From positions 122,135 through 186,134 of the forward strand of contig JAPKDQ010000005.1 in assembly GCA_028822445.1 (NCBI GenBank): a stretch of 64,000 nucleotides of DNA, given 5' to 3'. Source of the DNA: Rhodospirillaceae bacterium (GTDB lineage: Bacteria > Pseudomonadota > Alphaproteobacteria > Rhodospirillales > Rhodospirillaceae). A program made the translations under genes and the position numbers. The notes beneath the pieces were generated by a model. The model was not told the origin of the DNA. It ran no database searches and was given only the letters and a program-made list of their open reading frames with translations. Shown here one piece after another: positions 27,968 to 37,999 of the stretch (its first letter is position 1; every line of letters starts with the position of its first letter).

Positions 27968-28501
27968 ATGAACGACCACTCTCCCCATACAAACACCAAC
28001 ATTCTAGACCGTGCCGTCGACACGATGGCGATAATTGGTTTTGCGGGCCTGGTGATCATCGCGTTTATGACCGTGGTGGACGTCTGCCTGCGGTACTTAA
28101 GCATACCCAGAATCCCTGGCCTCAACGACATTGAAGAAGTCGCCTTCGCCATCGTCATCGCAAGTTGCTTCCCAGCTGGCCTCAAAAAAGGTAATGCCGT
28201 CACAGTGCGCGTCCTTGGTAAAATTCTTGGGCCAAGGGCCCACAGCTATCTCGACGTAATCGGCGCAGTCTTCATGCTGTCGTTCTTTTTCTTGGTCGCC
28301 TTTGAGTTCATATCCTTTACCATCAGCTACACGGCGGATAGCCGCACGACGTCCACACTTGAGTGGCCAATTGCCCCGGTGTGGACAATTGTAAGCCTGA
28401 TCATGATTGCTTGTGTCTGTGTTCAAACATGGGTTCTAGGCCAAACGCTGAAAGCCGCCGCGTCCGGAACACCCGTCGAGCATGAAGCTGAGTCCCTTTA
28501 G
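27968..28501 (+). CDS. dctQ: TRAP transporter small permease DctQ
   Basis: Four-TM 177-aa protein between DctP and DctM; EVAFAIVIASCFPAGLKKGNAVTVRVL. Confidence 0.87.
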   Translation: MNDHSPHTNTNILDRAVDTMAIIGFAGLVIIAFMTVVDVCLRYLSIPRIPGLNDIEEVAFAIVIASCFPAGLKKGNAVTVRVLGKILGPRAHSYLDVIGAVFMLSFFFLVAFEFISFTISYTADSRTTSTLEWPIAPVWTIVSLIMIACVCVQTWVLGQTLKAAASGTPVEHEAESL

Positions 28502-28515
28502 GATATGAAGTAACA

Positions 28516-29823
28516 ATGGAACCACCCGTCATAGGCGGACTTGTTGTCGCCGGTATGTTCATCATGATTGCCCTACACGTGCCAATTGGTGTGGCCATGG
28601 CGATAGCTGGGTTTATCGGCACCGGCATAATCATCGGCTTCGAGCCAGCAATTGCTCTGTTTGGTATTGAGCCATCATCGGCCATCGCCAGTCAGGAACT
28701 CGCAATCATCGCACTATTTCTGTTGATGGGTAATTTTGCCGCAGCGGCCGGCCTATCCGGCGACTTATATCGCCTGGCGCAAGCCTTCTTGGGTCATCGT
28801 AAAGGTGGCCTCGCCATGGCCACTGTCGCCACCTGTGCTGGATTTGGTGCGGTCTGTGGCTCCTCCTTAGCAACAACCGCAACAATGACACGGATCGCAT
28901 TGCCAGAGATGGACAAACGCGGTTACTCGCGCCGACTCTCGACGGGTTCTATCGCCGCCGGGTCAACTTTAGGCGTGATTGTTCCTCCCTCAGTTTTGCT
29001 CGTTCTATACGCCATCCTGACTGAGCAATTCGTGACAGCTCTATTCGTGGCCGCCCTCGGTCCTGCCATTATCGCTATCTTTCTATACTTGTTTTCCGTC
29101 ATGGCCTACGTCAGCGTTGCGCCCAATGCTGGCCCTGCGGCTGAAAGAGTCCCCTGGGCCGAACGCCGGGTCGTACTCAAGAAAAGTTGGGGCGTTCTGC
29201 TGCTCGCCATCGTGGTGTCCGGCGGTATCTACTCAGGAATATTCACGGTCAATGAAGCAGCAGCCGTCGGGGCCGCAGTTGCCATCGCCTTCACAGCATT
29301 ACGTGGGAAGCTGAGCCGCAGTATATTTTTTAGTAACCTGAAAGAGACCGCGGCCAGCACCGCCTTGATTTATCTCATCATCATTGGTGCATCGATTTTT
29401 TCGTACGCCATAACGCTGTCACACCTGCCGGACATAATTGTCACCTCAATTGAAAATCTCGGCCTGGAACCTTTGATGGTCATCCTACTTCTAGAAGCGA
29501 TGTACATCATTCTCGGCTCGATCTTTGACACTGTAGCAGCAATGGTGATCACCCTACCATTCGTCTTCCCCCTCGTCATTGGCATGGGGTACGACCCGAT
29601 CTGGTGGGGCGTTATCAACGTTGTTGTTATGGAAATGGGCATGATCACACCGCCCATAGGCCTCAATGTTTTTGTGATGCATGGCATGAATAAAGACTTA
29701 CCTTTGAGCACCGTTTACGCTGGAATTTGGCCGTTCTTATTGTCTGATCTTGTACGGCTTTTGATACTAACCTTATTCCCAGTTCTGACCCTGTGGCTGC
29801 CCAAAGCCATGGGTCTTATGTAA
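28516..29823 (+). CDS. dctM: TRAP transporter large permease DctM
   Basis: GFGAVCGSSLATTATMTRIALPEMDKRGYSRRLSTGSIAAGSTLGVIVPPSVLLVLYAILTEQ; TPPIGLNVFVMHGM. Confidence 0.92.
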   Translation: MEPPVIGGLVVAGMFIMIALHVPIGVAMAIAGFIGTGIIIGFEPAIALFGIEPSSAIASQELAIIALFLLMGNFAAAAGLSGDLYRLAQAFLGHRKGGLAMATVATCAGFGAVCGSSLATTATMTRIALPEMDKRGYSRRLSTGSIAAGSTLGVIVPPSVLLVLYAILTEQFVTALFVAALGPAIIAIFLYLFSVMAYVSVAPNAGPAAERVPWAERRVVLKKSWGVLLLAIVVSGGIYSGIFTVNEAAAVGAAVAIAFTALRGKLSRSIFFSNLKETAASTALIYLIIIGASIFSYAITLSHLPDIIVTSIENLGLEPLMVILLLEAMYIILGSIFDTVAAMVITLPFVFPLVIGMGYDPIWWGVINVVVMEMGMITPPIGLNVFVMHGMNKDLPLSTVYAGIWPFLLSDLVRLLILTLFPVLTLWLPKAMGLM

Positions 29824-29933
29824 TAATTTACGCTCGATCTGGGGTTTATTCTAGACGCCACGTGGGCTCTAGCTGAAGCCGAGATACCGCTTGTACCGTG
29901 ACAAAATTAACCCCCTTCATAGAGAACACGACG

Positions 29934-30275
29934 ATGTCCCGCACCGCCCCCAGAATCATAATAGCGACTGCGGCAAGCCTTCTTTACAGTTTAGTTGCAA
30001 CATCAGCCTATGCGGACGATGACCCAGATTATGCCGCCATGGTCGATGGGGATGGCAAAGACTTTGCCTTCCTTGTTTGCTCCGACTGCCATGCCATGCA
30101 GCATGTCCTTCAAAAACGCTATAGCAGTCAAGGTTGGCAGAGTGCCATTAAACGCATGACCGAAGATTTCGGCATGGCCGAACTCGAGCCAGACGAAAGC
30201 CGCCTAATTATTGATTACTTGAACTACAACTACGGTACCGTTGCGGGACGAAAACAACCTCGCGCTAAGCCATAA
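29934..30275 (+). CDS. Small periplasmic cytochrome c-like protein
   Basis: Signal peptide; one CxxCH (VCSDCHAMQ) and QGWQSAIKRMTEDFG...IIDYLNYNYG. Start trimmed to the ATG at 29934. Confidence 0.65.
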   Translation: MSRTAPRIIIATAASLLYSLVATSAYADDDPDYAAMVDGDGKDFAFLVCSDCHAMQHVLQKRYSSQGWQSAIKRMTEDFGMAELEPDESRLIIDYLNYNYGTVAGRKQPRAKP

Positions 30276-30568
30276 CGGTTTGGTTGCCGACATCATTATT
30301 CGGTTCCACACCGTCTTCCATGATCAACATCAAGTCTTCGAGGTGGGGCGGGCCTAATCCGTTCGCGGATATGGTCCCACGGCCTTTCAGTCAGTTCTGA
30401 AACGCGCTACATGCCATTGGGCGGTTCACCAACCTTAACAGCCTAAAAGATTTGCCGTGATAGCCCCTGCCTCTCCGGCTTCTAGTATTCTGAGAACATT
30501 GCCACGATTAATTATTGTCTGTCTGTCTGCCCGCCTCCTTAAGGCACTAAGAATGGCATGCGTTATAA

Positions 30569-31960
30569 TTATAATATGATAAACGGGTCTTCTTCCGTAT
30601 TCATAGGCTCGTAACCGGTTTTGGTCACGCGAAAGAGGTCTTCGTTATGGCCGCAGCCATAGCCCACTTCCAGGTAGGGTAGATCAACGGTTAGGGTCAT
30701 ATTTTCTTCCAGAACATGATCAAAGGACTCGACCCCAAATTCTGACAAACGGAATGGATTGTCATCATGCTGCAAACCGACGGAATGCGGGGTAACGAAA
30801 GCGGCATAATCCGGCATACCGTTCTTGACCATGGTATCAAAACCTATCGTACGGAGCGTAGAATAGGTCACGCCCGGTTTGATGGCATCGAAAACAGCTT
30901 CACGGGCTAACTGATTTGCACGGCGGCGCACCTCTATTTCTTTCGATGGGTCACCGATCATGAATGTGCGTGCGATGTCTCCCATGTAGCCTTTGTAATT
31001 GCTGACCGCATCAACCAGAAACGGCTTGCCCGGAACCATCATGCCATCGGGAAAGCCACCACCCGGAAAGCCGGCGATAAAACTATCTACATCGTTGCCG
31101 CGCTTAGCGCATTCATATCGAAATATATGGGCGATATCTTCATGTGTCATACCCGCTTCGATAGCCCGGATCGTCGCCAAACAGGCATCACCATTATTCC
31201 CGCTGCCAATGCGCTGATACGCGAGCTCTTGCTCCGTCTTCACCATACGAATGAGCTGAAATACGCCGTAGCCAGGCACGCATTCGACGTCGACTAGATC
31301 TGTCTGCGTTAAAAATTCCGCAATGCGCATATCATCAACAGCGACTTTGCCTTTAGTAATACCTTGCGCCTTCAGGGCCCGCGCCAGGGCCCAAGCCGAA
31401 CTCGAAGCTAATTCACGTCCCACTTTATCCTGTGCAGCGGCCCAACGCTTTTCGCGCTCGGTAAGCATGACATCATCACGGACATGATATTTCCGCGTTC
31501 TACCCGCGCCTGGATCAACCGGCACACCATTTGAATCGCGCTGAATGTCTCCACCGCCGCCAAACCCGTACGGCATAAGTTCGGCTGTCTCCCGATCCCC
31601 GTTAGCGATATCCCACGCTACAGACGAGCCAGCAACAAGATAAATCGGCGCTTGTGGGTCTGCGGCATAAGTCGCAAAGCCCGGATACTGGGAGCGGAAC
31701 TTGACGCCAATGGTGGTGATATTCGTGAGGTAGTAAACGTTGATCGGATTGAGGGCAATCATACCTACCAAGCCAAACCGCTCGAGCACTTCTGTTGCTC
31801 GCGGTCGGTTGACCAGTAGCTTGCCATCAATATCCGGCTTGGGAGCGGCGTATGCCGTAGACACAGAATCTGTCTGCGCATGAGCAGACACTGTCGTGGC
31901 GGTTGCAGCAGCAGCAAACCCGCCAAGGGCTGTGCGTCGATTGATTCGCGAACTCTTCAT
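30569..31960 (-). CDS. M24 family (Xaa-Pro/creatinase-like) peptidase with Tat-like signal
   Basis: MKSSRINRRTALGGFAAAATATTVSAHA; DAVSNYKGYMGDIARTF; PHSVGLQHDDNPF; TVDLPYLEVGYGCGHNEDLF. Start trimmed. Confidence 0.83.
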   Translation of the reverse strand: MKSSRINRRTALGGFAAAATATTVSAHAQTDSVSTAYAAPKPDIDGKLLVNRPRATEVLERFGLVGMIALNPINVYYLTNITTIGVKFRSQYPGFATYAADPQAPIYLVAGSSVAWDIANGDRETAELMPYGFGGGGDIQRDSNGVPVDPGAGRTRKYHVRDDVMLTEREKRWAAAQDKVGRELASSSAWALARALKAQGITKGKVAVDDMRIAEFLTQTDLVDVECVPGYGVFQLIRMVKTEQELAYQRIGSGNNGDACLATIRAIEAGMTHEDIAHIFRYECAKRGNDVDSFIAGFPGGGFPDGMMVPGKPFLVDAVSNYKGYMGDIARTFMIGDPSKEIEVRRRANQLAREAVFDAIKPGVTYSTLRTIGFDTMVKNGMPDYAAFVTPHSVGLQHDDNPFRLSEFGVESFDHVLEENMTLTVDLPYLEVGYGCGHNEDLFRVTKTGYEPMNTEEDPFIIL

Positions 31961-32257
31961 GGCGTACCCCTTATGATTGATGCGGTTGCGCGGCAGAAGT
32001 GGGCCCAGAACGAATACCAACAAAAACGCCGCAATAATTCATTATGGTTTCCTTGCTCGTAACATTGGCCAGGATATTTCCAAAGGTATCGTATTGCTCC
32101 AAGGCGCCATCATAAGCGCTCTGATTAAGTAGTTATTATAAGCCGAGCTTATTATAGGTGATTGCATTATTTTGGAAATCCCTCCATCCCGCACCTCTAG
32201 CCTTGCACAGTCGACAGATTGGACTGAGGATAGGTCTTCATAAAAAGGGCAAAGAGC

Positions 32258-33640
32258 ATGAAACGCAGAATGGCGCTTAAGGGAATTGGAGCGACCGTCG
32301 CAGCAGCTGCTGCTGCAATAACCAGTCCGGCTCACGCCCTGGATAAGATGGATTTGGCACCTGTGGGCAATGAGCTAGACGCTCTACGTCAGCCCTTGCT
32401 CAATAAAGCCCAGGCGCAGGCAGTCATGGAAGAGTACGACCTCGCTGGCATGCTGGCGCTTAATCCGGTCAACATTTACTATCTGACCAACACCACACCC
32501 ATCGGCGCAAAAATGCGTTGGGAGTACCCCGCCTTCGCAACGCTTCCACGTGACCTCGATCAACCAAACTTTCTGATAACAAACGCACTACAGCTTTGGG
32601 ATATTGCTAATGGAGACCGCTACAGTCCAGACGTTATTCCTTACTCTGGCCCGCTCAACAAGCGCGCTTACATGGGTATGGACGGCAAGCCACTGACAGA
32701 AGAACCTGTGGCGGCCACCGGCGGCTTCGCCGTACGTGAAGGCGCCGCCCTCACCGCGCGCGAACAACGCTGGGTAGATAGCCAGAACGTGCAGCCCTCT
32801 GCGACCCCAGAGTGGGCGCTGGCGCGCGCCATGAAAGAATCCGGAATCGTCAAAGGCCGAGTGGCCGTCGATGACATGCGCATCGCACATCTCCTCCAAC
32901 GGATTGGCGTCGCCGATAACATTGAATTCGTCGACGGCGATAACCTCTTCCGACGTATCCGTTACATCAAGTCAGAGCCTGAAATTGCCTTGATGCGCGT
33001 TGCAGGCGCAAAGAATGCAGAGGCCGCTTTGGCCACAGCCCGGTCCATCGAGAAAGGTATGAGTTTCGCCGAGATTGAGCGGCGCTTCCTGGCAGAATGC
33101 GCACTACGCGGCAATGCCATGTCCTTCATTATTGCGGGTGTCACCCTTGGTTTCTTGCCCGATGCAGAAGTGGTGCCAGGTAAACCGTTCCTGATCGATG
33201 CCGTATCAAATTTTCAACAGTACCACGGCGACTTCGCCCGGTCGGTTGTGCTTGGCGAACCCAGCAAAGAAGTCATAAAACGAGCAAACGCACAGCAAGC
33301 AGCGCGGGAGGCGACGTTCAGCATTCTAAAGCCCGGCACAAAATATTCAGACATACAGGCCGCAGGGTATGCTGCCTTCAAAAAGGCTGGCGGCAACCCA
33401 GATACCCTAATCGTCAACCCGCACTCATTGGGTCTCCAACACACAGACCAACCCTACGACGACACTAACCCCTGGCGCGGCGGCGAGGACATTGTGCTTA
33501 AAGCAGGCATGGTGATTACGGTCGACTTGCCCTACATAGAAATCGGCTTTGGCGCAGGGCATAACGAAGATCTCGTGCTCATCACCGCGGATGGCTTCGA
33601 AGCCATGAATTCGGAAGAAGAGCCACTCGTGATTGTCTAG
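32258..33640 (+). CDS. M24 family peptidase paralog with signal-like N-terminus
   Basis: MKRRMALKGIGATVAAAAAAITSPAHA; DAVSNFQQYHGDFARSVVLG; PHSLGLQHTDQPY; TVDLPYIEIGFGAGHNEDLV. Divergent from its paralog. Confidence 0.83.
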   Translation: MKRRMALKGIGATVAAAAAAITSPAHALDKMDLAPVGNELDALRQPLLNKAQAQAVMEEYDLAGMLALNPVNIYYLTNTTPIGAKMRWEYPAFATLPRDLDQPNFLITNALQLWDIANGDRYSPDVIPYSGPLNKRAYMGMDGKPLTEEPVAATGGFAVREGAALTAREQRWVDSQNVQPSATPEWALARAMKESGIVKGRVAVDDMRIAHLLQRIGVADNIEFVDGDNLFRRIRYIKSEPEIALMRVAGAKNAEAALATARSIEKGMSFAEIERRFLAECALRGNAMSFIIAGVTLGFLPDAEVVPGKPFLIDAVSNFQQYHGDFARSVVLGEPSKEVIKRANAQQAAREATFSILKPGTKYSDIQAAGYAAFKKAGGNPDTLIVNPHSLGLQHTDQPYDDTNPWRGGEDIVLKAGMVITVDLPYIEIGFGAGHNEDLVLITADGFEAMNSEEEPLVIV

Positions 33641-33719
33641 CCTACCCCCACAGCGCCGACCACTCGCCCTGTAGCCGCGCCCAAAGACACGAATGGAAAA
33701 AGGTCCATAGGGCGATAGC

Positions 33720-33749
33720 AAAGGCCGAGGCTACAAAGGCCGAGGCTAG
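33720..33749. repeat. Two-copy 15-bp tandem repeat
   Basis: AAAGGCCGAGGCTAC + AAAGGCCGAGGCTAG. Confidence 0.8.
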
Positions 33750-33840
33750 CCACGTATTTGTCGATAGTCAGCAGGTACTAAGAACTGATGTGCCTGATCT
33801 CTTAGCTTGATCTCATGATGCGGGGCTGATAGCCCGCAGC

Positions 33841-34275
33841 ATGCTTTTAATTCTTGTATCAGTATTCTGCACAGCGTTTCTAGCCGCAACTATTCTCCCG
33901 TTCTCTTCTGAGTTGGTGGTAGCCACGGCCATGGCCGACGAGCGCGTGCACTTGGTCGCGCTTTGGGCCTCAGCTACTGCCGGCAATACACTCGGTGCCG
34001 TCGTCAACTACTGGCTTGGCCGGGGCGCAACCCGCTATCAAGATAAACAATGGTTCCCGGCCTCTCAGACGCAAATGGACAAAGCAGAGGCCTGGTTCAA
34101 TCGTTACGGCATATGGTCATTACTACTGACATGGATCCCTATTGGCGGCGATGCGCTGACCGTGATCGCAGGCCTATTACGGATTCGCTTGGATATCTTT
34201 GTGATATTCGTAGGCCTCGGCAAAGGCGCACGATACGCAGTGGTGATTGCAGGTTTGGACGCGCTACTATTTTAG
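33841..34275 (+). CDS. YqaA/DedA-like small membrane protein
   Basis: LPFSSELVVATAMA...SATAGNTLGAVVNYWLGRGATRY...YGIWSLLLTWIPIGGDALTVIAGLLR. Confidence 0.8.
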   Translation: MLLILVSVFCTAFLAATILPFSSELVVATAMADERVHLVALWASATAGNTLGAVVNYWLGRGATRYQDKQWFPASQTQMDKAEAWFNRYGIWSLLLTWIPIGGDALTVIAGLLRIRLDIFVIFVGLGKGARYAVVIAGLDALLF

Positions 34276-34359
34276 CACCCTCAGCCAGCTTCCATATGAA
34301 AGGGTTGAACGCCCTACTCTCAAAAGCAAAGCTGTTTGTTGTGAAAATGGGGTAACTTT

Positions 34360-34389
34360 GGATAAGGTTTTAGATACCGAACCTTATCC
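34360..34389. other. Perfect 10-bp inverted repeat with 10-nt spacer
   Basis: GGATAAGGTT-ttagataccg-AACCTTATCC between yqaA-like and exoI-like genes. Confidence 0.5.
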
Positions 34390-34705
34390 ATTATTTGTAC
34401 GGTTTGGTTATTCGCCCAGATATTGATGCACACCATATAAACTGGCAATTCTCAATATGTTTAGTGCCTGGAGAGCGTACCTATTTTATACCTATTCCCG
34501 CAAAAATTTTACGCTAATGAGGCAACTCGAGGGTCTGCCCTATCTACCCCTTTACCCCGACGCAAAGGGGGCAAGGTTAGAGCAAGGGACTACGATAATT
34601 TGAAGGTGGCGTATCAATAGATGAAATACTAGCATCGGCACAGATGGCAGCACTATTGAAACCTGACAATTACTTCGGGTTAGCCCTGACAAGAGGCGGA
34701 TCGAA

Positions 34706-36118
34706 ATGGGATATGTTTTTTACGATACGGAAACGACTGGAGTAGAAACTTCTTTTGATCAGATCTTGCAGTTTGGAGCGATCTATACGGATGACGATCT
34801 CAACGAGGTAGAACGACTGGACTTGCGCTGTCAGCTACTACCAAATGTCGTGCCTCACCCGAAGGCCCTCATCATAACAGGTGTCGGGCCAGAGACCTTC
34901 TTAAATGAAGAGTTACCCTCTCACTATGAAATGGTTGAGACCATTCGCTCAAAATTGATTGAATGGTCGCCCTCCCTGATCCTGGGGTACAACTCTATTG
35001 ATTTTGACGAGGTGCTGGTTCGGCAGGCACTTTATAAAACCCTGCACGATCCATATCTGACCAATACTCTGGGAAACCTTCGGGCGGATGTATTATCTCT
35101 TGTAAGAGCTGCAAATTCCTTGGCGCCAGGTGTTTTGGAGGTTCCCTTGAACGAGAAGGGGCGCCCAACATTTAAGCTGGACCAGTTGGCCCCTGCGAAC
35201 GGTTTCGAGCACACCAATGCCCATGAGGCGCTCTCTGACGTTGAGGCAACCATTTTTATGGCCCGAAAGATAAAGGAGTCATTGCCGCATATCTGGGAGT
35301 CCACAAAACAGACAGCTAGCCGCCAACTGGCCACTGAAATGATCACAGAGACGCCCTGTTTCGTCCAGTCAGTCACTTACTTTGGCACGCCCTATAACTA
35401 CGTCATGACTTTTGCTGGAAATAATCCAAAGATTCCATATCAGGTGACTGGTTTTGATCTCGATAATAATCCCGAATATTACCTGGATGCTGATGTTGAT
35501 GGACTAATCGATGCGATAACTAAGCAACCTAAAGCGATCAGAAAAATTCGATCTAACGCGAGCCCGGTCATATTAGCTGCGGACGATATCCTCGAATTTT
35601 TTGAGACCACGGCAGAGTCCCTTGAAACCTATAAAGAGCGTGCTGGGGCTCTGGTAGGAAATCATGCATTTCAATCAAGAGTGGGCGATGCTCTCGCGCG
35701 CATCTCCGATGATGCAGCAGAGGGAAGGGAAGAATCACCGTATATAGAAGAACAAATCTATAGCGGTTTCTTAACCCCACAAGATAAGGCCCGCCTGGTC
35801 GAGTTTAGAAAAAGCGATTGGGAAAGCCGTTTAACGATCGTGAATTCCCTTGCAGATCCCAGATACAAAGAACTAGGCATCCGGGTGATCTACTGCGAGC
35901 GCCCAGAAATTCTGGAGGAGGTAGATAGAAACAGGATGGATAACTGGGTTAAGCAGCACATATTTAATCCGGATCCAAAAGTGCCCTGGACAACGCTAAA
36001 CAAGGCGAGGCTAGAGCTTGAGGCAATATCCAAGATGGCATCTAGTGAACAACAGGTTTTCCTAAATTCAATATCTGATTTCTACGGTAACCTTGAAGGC
36101 AAATGGTCTAAGCTATAA
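34706..36118 (+). CDS. sbcB: Exodeoxyribonuclease I (SbcB/ExoI-like)
   Basis: FYDTETTGVETSFDQILQFGAIYTD; LGYNSIDFDEVLVRQALYKTL; NAHEALSDVEATIFMARKI (DEDDh-type exonuclease); long C-terminal region as in ExoI. Confidence 0.85.
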   Translation: MGYVFYDTETTGVETSFDQILQFGAIYTDDDLNEVERLDLRCQLLPNVVPHPKALIITGVGPETFLNEELPSHYEMVETIRSKLIEWSPSLILGYNSIDFDEVLVRQALYKTLHDPYLTNTLGNLRADVLSLVRAANSLAPGVLEVPLNEKGRPTFKLDQLAPANGFEHTNAHEALSDVEATIFMARKIKESLPHIWESTKQTASRQLATEMITETPCFVQSVTYFGTPYNYVMTFAGNNPKIPYQVTGFDLDNNPEYYLDADVDGLIDAITKQPKAIRKIRSNASPVILAADDILEFFETTAESLETYKERAGALVGNHAFQSRVGDALARISDDAAEGREESPYIEEQIYSGFLTPQDKARLVEFRKSDWESRLTIVNSLADPRYKELGIRVIYCERPEILEEVDRNRMDNWVKQHIFNPDPKVPWTTLNKARLELEAISKMASSEQQVFLNSISDFYGNLEGKWSKL

Positions 36119-36176
36119 TCATTTCTCGGGACGGAATAGAGTGTCCGGTTCCGCAACAGCGAAAAGGACTGCCGCC

Positions 36177-37712
36177 ATGTTCCGAAACGCGATCAGACGG
36201 GCTCTGCTCGTTTTAACGCTGGCCGTCCCCAACCTTGCCCATGGGCAAATCACCGCAACACTGACATTCGAAACCAACGGCGTCGCCGGGGTCACCCAAG
36301 ATGGAGTGGATGTGTTCAAGGGCGTTCCCTATGCTGCGCCGCCGGTGGGAGCGCTGCGGTGGCGGGCACCTCAACCTGCGACACCCTGGCCGGGCATCCG
36401 CGTAGCTGATCACTATGGTGATATATGCGTGCAGCCGCTGGGGCCCGGAAGCACAGGCGGTACGGAGACGCCCGAGGCCATGAGCGAGGACTGTCTTACA
36501 CTTAACATTTTTAAGCCGAATGACGCGGTCGGTCCGTTGCCTGTTGTAGTCTGGATACACGGCGGCGGGTTCACCCGCGGTGCGGCGTCCGTGCCAACTT
36601 ACGACGGCGCGGCTTTCGCCCGTGGCGGTGTGGTGTTTGTGTCCATCAACTATCGCATCGGTCAGCTCGGAGTGTTCGCGCATCCAGCGTTGACGGCGGA
36701 AAATGCCGACGGAGGACGTCTCGGCAACTACGGCCTGATGGATCAGATCGCTGCTTTGCAGTGGGTGTCCCGTAATATTGCAGTCTTCGGTGGAGACCCG
36801 AACAACGTAACGATTTTTGGCGAGTCTGCCGGTGGACTCTCCGTCAATGCCCTGATGGTGTCACCGCAAGCGCGCGGGCTGTTTCATCGTGCTGTTTCGC
36901 AGTCCGGATACGGCCGAGGTTCGTTCCATCGTATGACCGTTGATTCACTGGACGGCCGGCGTGCAGCGGAAACGGAAGGTCAAGAATTGGCAGCCGCTGT
37001 CGGTGTCACCGGCAATGATTTGGCGGCACTGCGTGCTGTGCCGGCGGCCACCATTGTCGCCCAGCCGAGACCGCCCGGGCATCTCTATTTCATTCTCGAT
37101 GGCACGGTGCTGACCGATGACATGTGGGCAGTATTTCGCGCTAACAAAGAAGCGCCGGTGCCGTTGATGATCGGATCCAATAGTCATGAGTTCTCAGGCA
37201 TCTCCTGGGATAGTCCGCGCCCGGATCTGCATGCTTTTGTCAGTGATGACGCGTATGGTGCGCTTGCGCAGCCTTATGGCGGTAAGGACATGCTCGACCA
37301 TCACCTCATTAGCGATTTCCTGTTCACCCAACAGGCGCGTGCCTTGGCGCGGATGCACAGCAACAATGGTCACCCGACATCTCTGTATCTTTTCTCTGTG
37401 GTCGGCGACGCCGCTGCGGCGGAAGGAAAGGGCGCCCGCCATGGTGCTGAGATCGCCTATGTCTTCGATACCCTGAACGCGGGCGGGCCACCCGATGTGG
37501 CGGCGGCGGATCAAGCCGTTGCAGAAACGATGAACGCCACCTGGCGTGCCTTCGCAGCCACCGGAGATCCGAACGGGACCGGGTTGCCCCCTTGGCCGGA
37601 TTACGCTGACGGCCAGATCATGGAGTTCACGCTGCGCGGCCAGTCCGTGCATCCCGATGTCCGTAACGACCGTCTCGATGCGCTCTCGGCCGTGCTCGAC
37701 GGTAAGTCGTAA
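36177..37712 (+). CDS. Carboxylesterase type B family protein, secreted
   Basis: MFRNAIRRALLVLTLAVPNLAHGQ; VDVFKGVPYAAPPVGALRWRAPQPATPW; SEDCLTLNIFKP; VVVWIHGGGFTRG; ITIFGESAGGLSVNAL. Confidence 0.9.
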   Translation: MFRNAIRRALLVLTLAVPNLAHGQITATLTFETNGVAGVTQDGVDVFKGVPYAAPPVGALRWRAPQPATPWPGIRVADHYGDICVQPLGPGSTGGTETPEAMSEDCLTLNIFKPNDAVGPLPVVVWIHGGGFTRGAASVPTYDGAAFARGGVVFVSINYRIGQLGVFAHPALTAENADGGRLGNYGLMDQIAALQWVSRNIAVFGGDPNNVTIFGESAGGLSVNALMVSPQARGLFHRAVSQSGYGRGSFHRMTVDSLDGRRAAETEGQELAAAVGVTGNDLAALRAVPAATIVAQPRPPGHLYFILDGTVLTDDMWAVFRANKEAPVPLMIGSNSHEFSGISWDSPRPDLHAFVSDDAYGALAQPYGGKDMLDHHLISDFLFTQQARALARMHSNNGHPTSLYLFSVVGDAAAAEGKGARHGAEIAYVFDTLNAGGPPDVAAADQAVAETMNATWRAFAATGDPNGTGLPPWPDYADGQIMEFTLRGQSVHPDVRNDRLDALSAVLDGKS

Positions 37713-37810
37713 TCCGAAGAGGGAGTGGATGTGTTCAAAGGCATTCAACATTTGGTCGCAACAGTAAAAATAATTGCCGCTCAACTCAAATAGCTGAAGT
37801 GGCACGTGTA

Positions 37811-37882
37811 TATTTATTTCTAGATATAACTATACCCCCGAGCCTCTCAGCCCGGGGGTATAGTTATATCCACAAATAAATA
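37811..37882. repeat. Large imperfect inverted repeat (30-nt arms, 12-nt loop)
   Basis: Arms 37811-37840 and 37853-37882 pair at 28 of 30 positions (TATTTATTTCTAGATATAACTATACCCCCG vs CGGGGGTATAGTTATATCCACAAATAAATA). Confidence 0.85.
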
Positions 37883-37999
37883 ACTAAAGGCGTCCAAAAA
37901 CCTGTGAATGCCACTCACGAAGTTGCTTCTACAAGACCTTGATAGTGATTAGCCGAATAAACCGACCGCATACTAAAAATTCTTCTAATTAGAGTTGGC

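Noticed and set aside
30515-30540. TGTCTGTCTGTCTG microsatellite-like run
   Set aside because: Only about three tetranucleotide units, in an intergenic region, with no other structure.
22138-33795. Shared 15-mer ACTAAGAACTGATGT near 22138 and 33778
   Set aside because: Flanks differ, and a 15-bp match is expected by chance about once or twice in a 64-kb window.
36093-36176. N-terminal extension of the carboxylesterase overlapping exoI
   Set aside because: The internal ATG at 36177 gives a clean signal peptide; the extension is within the exoI coding end.
37194-37805. 203-aa minus-strand ORF
   Set aside because: Antisense to the carboxylesterase; GC-rich genes commonly give such shadow frames.
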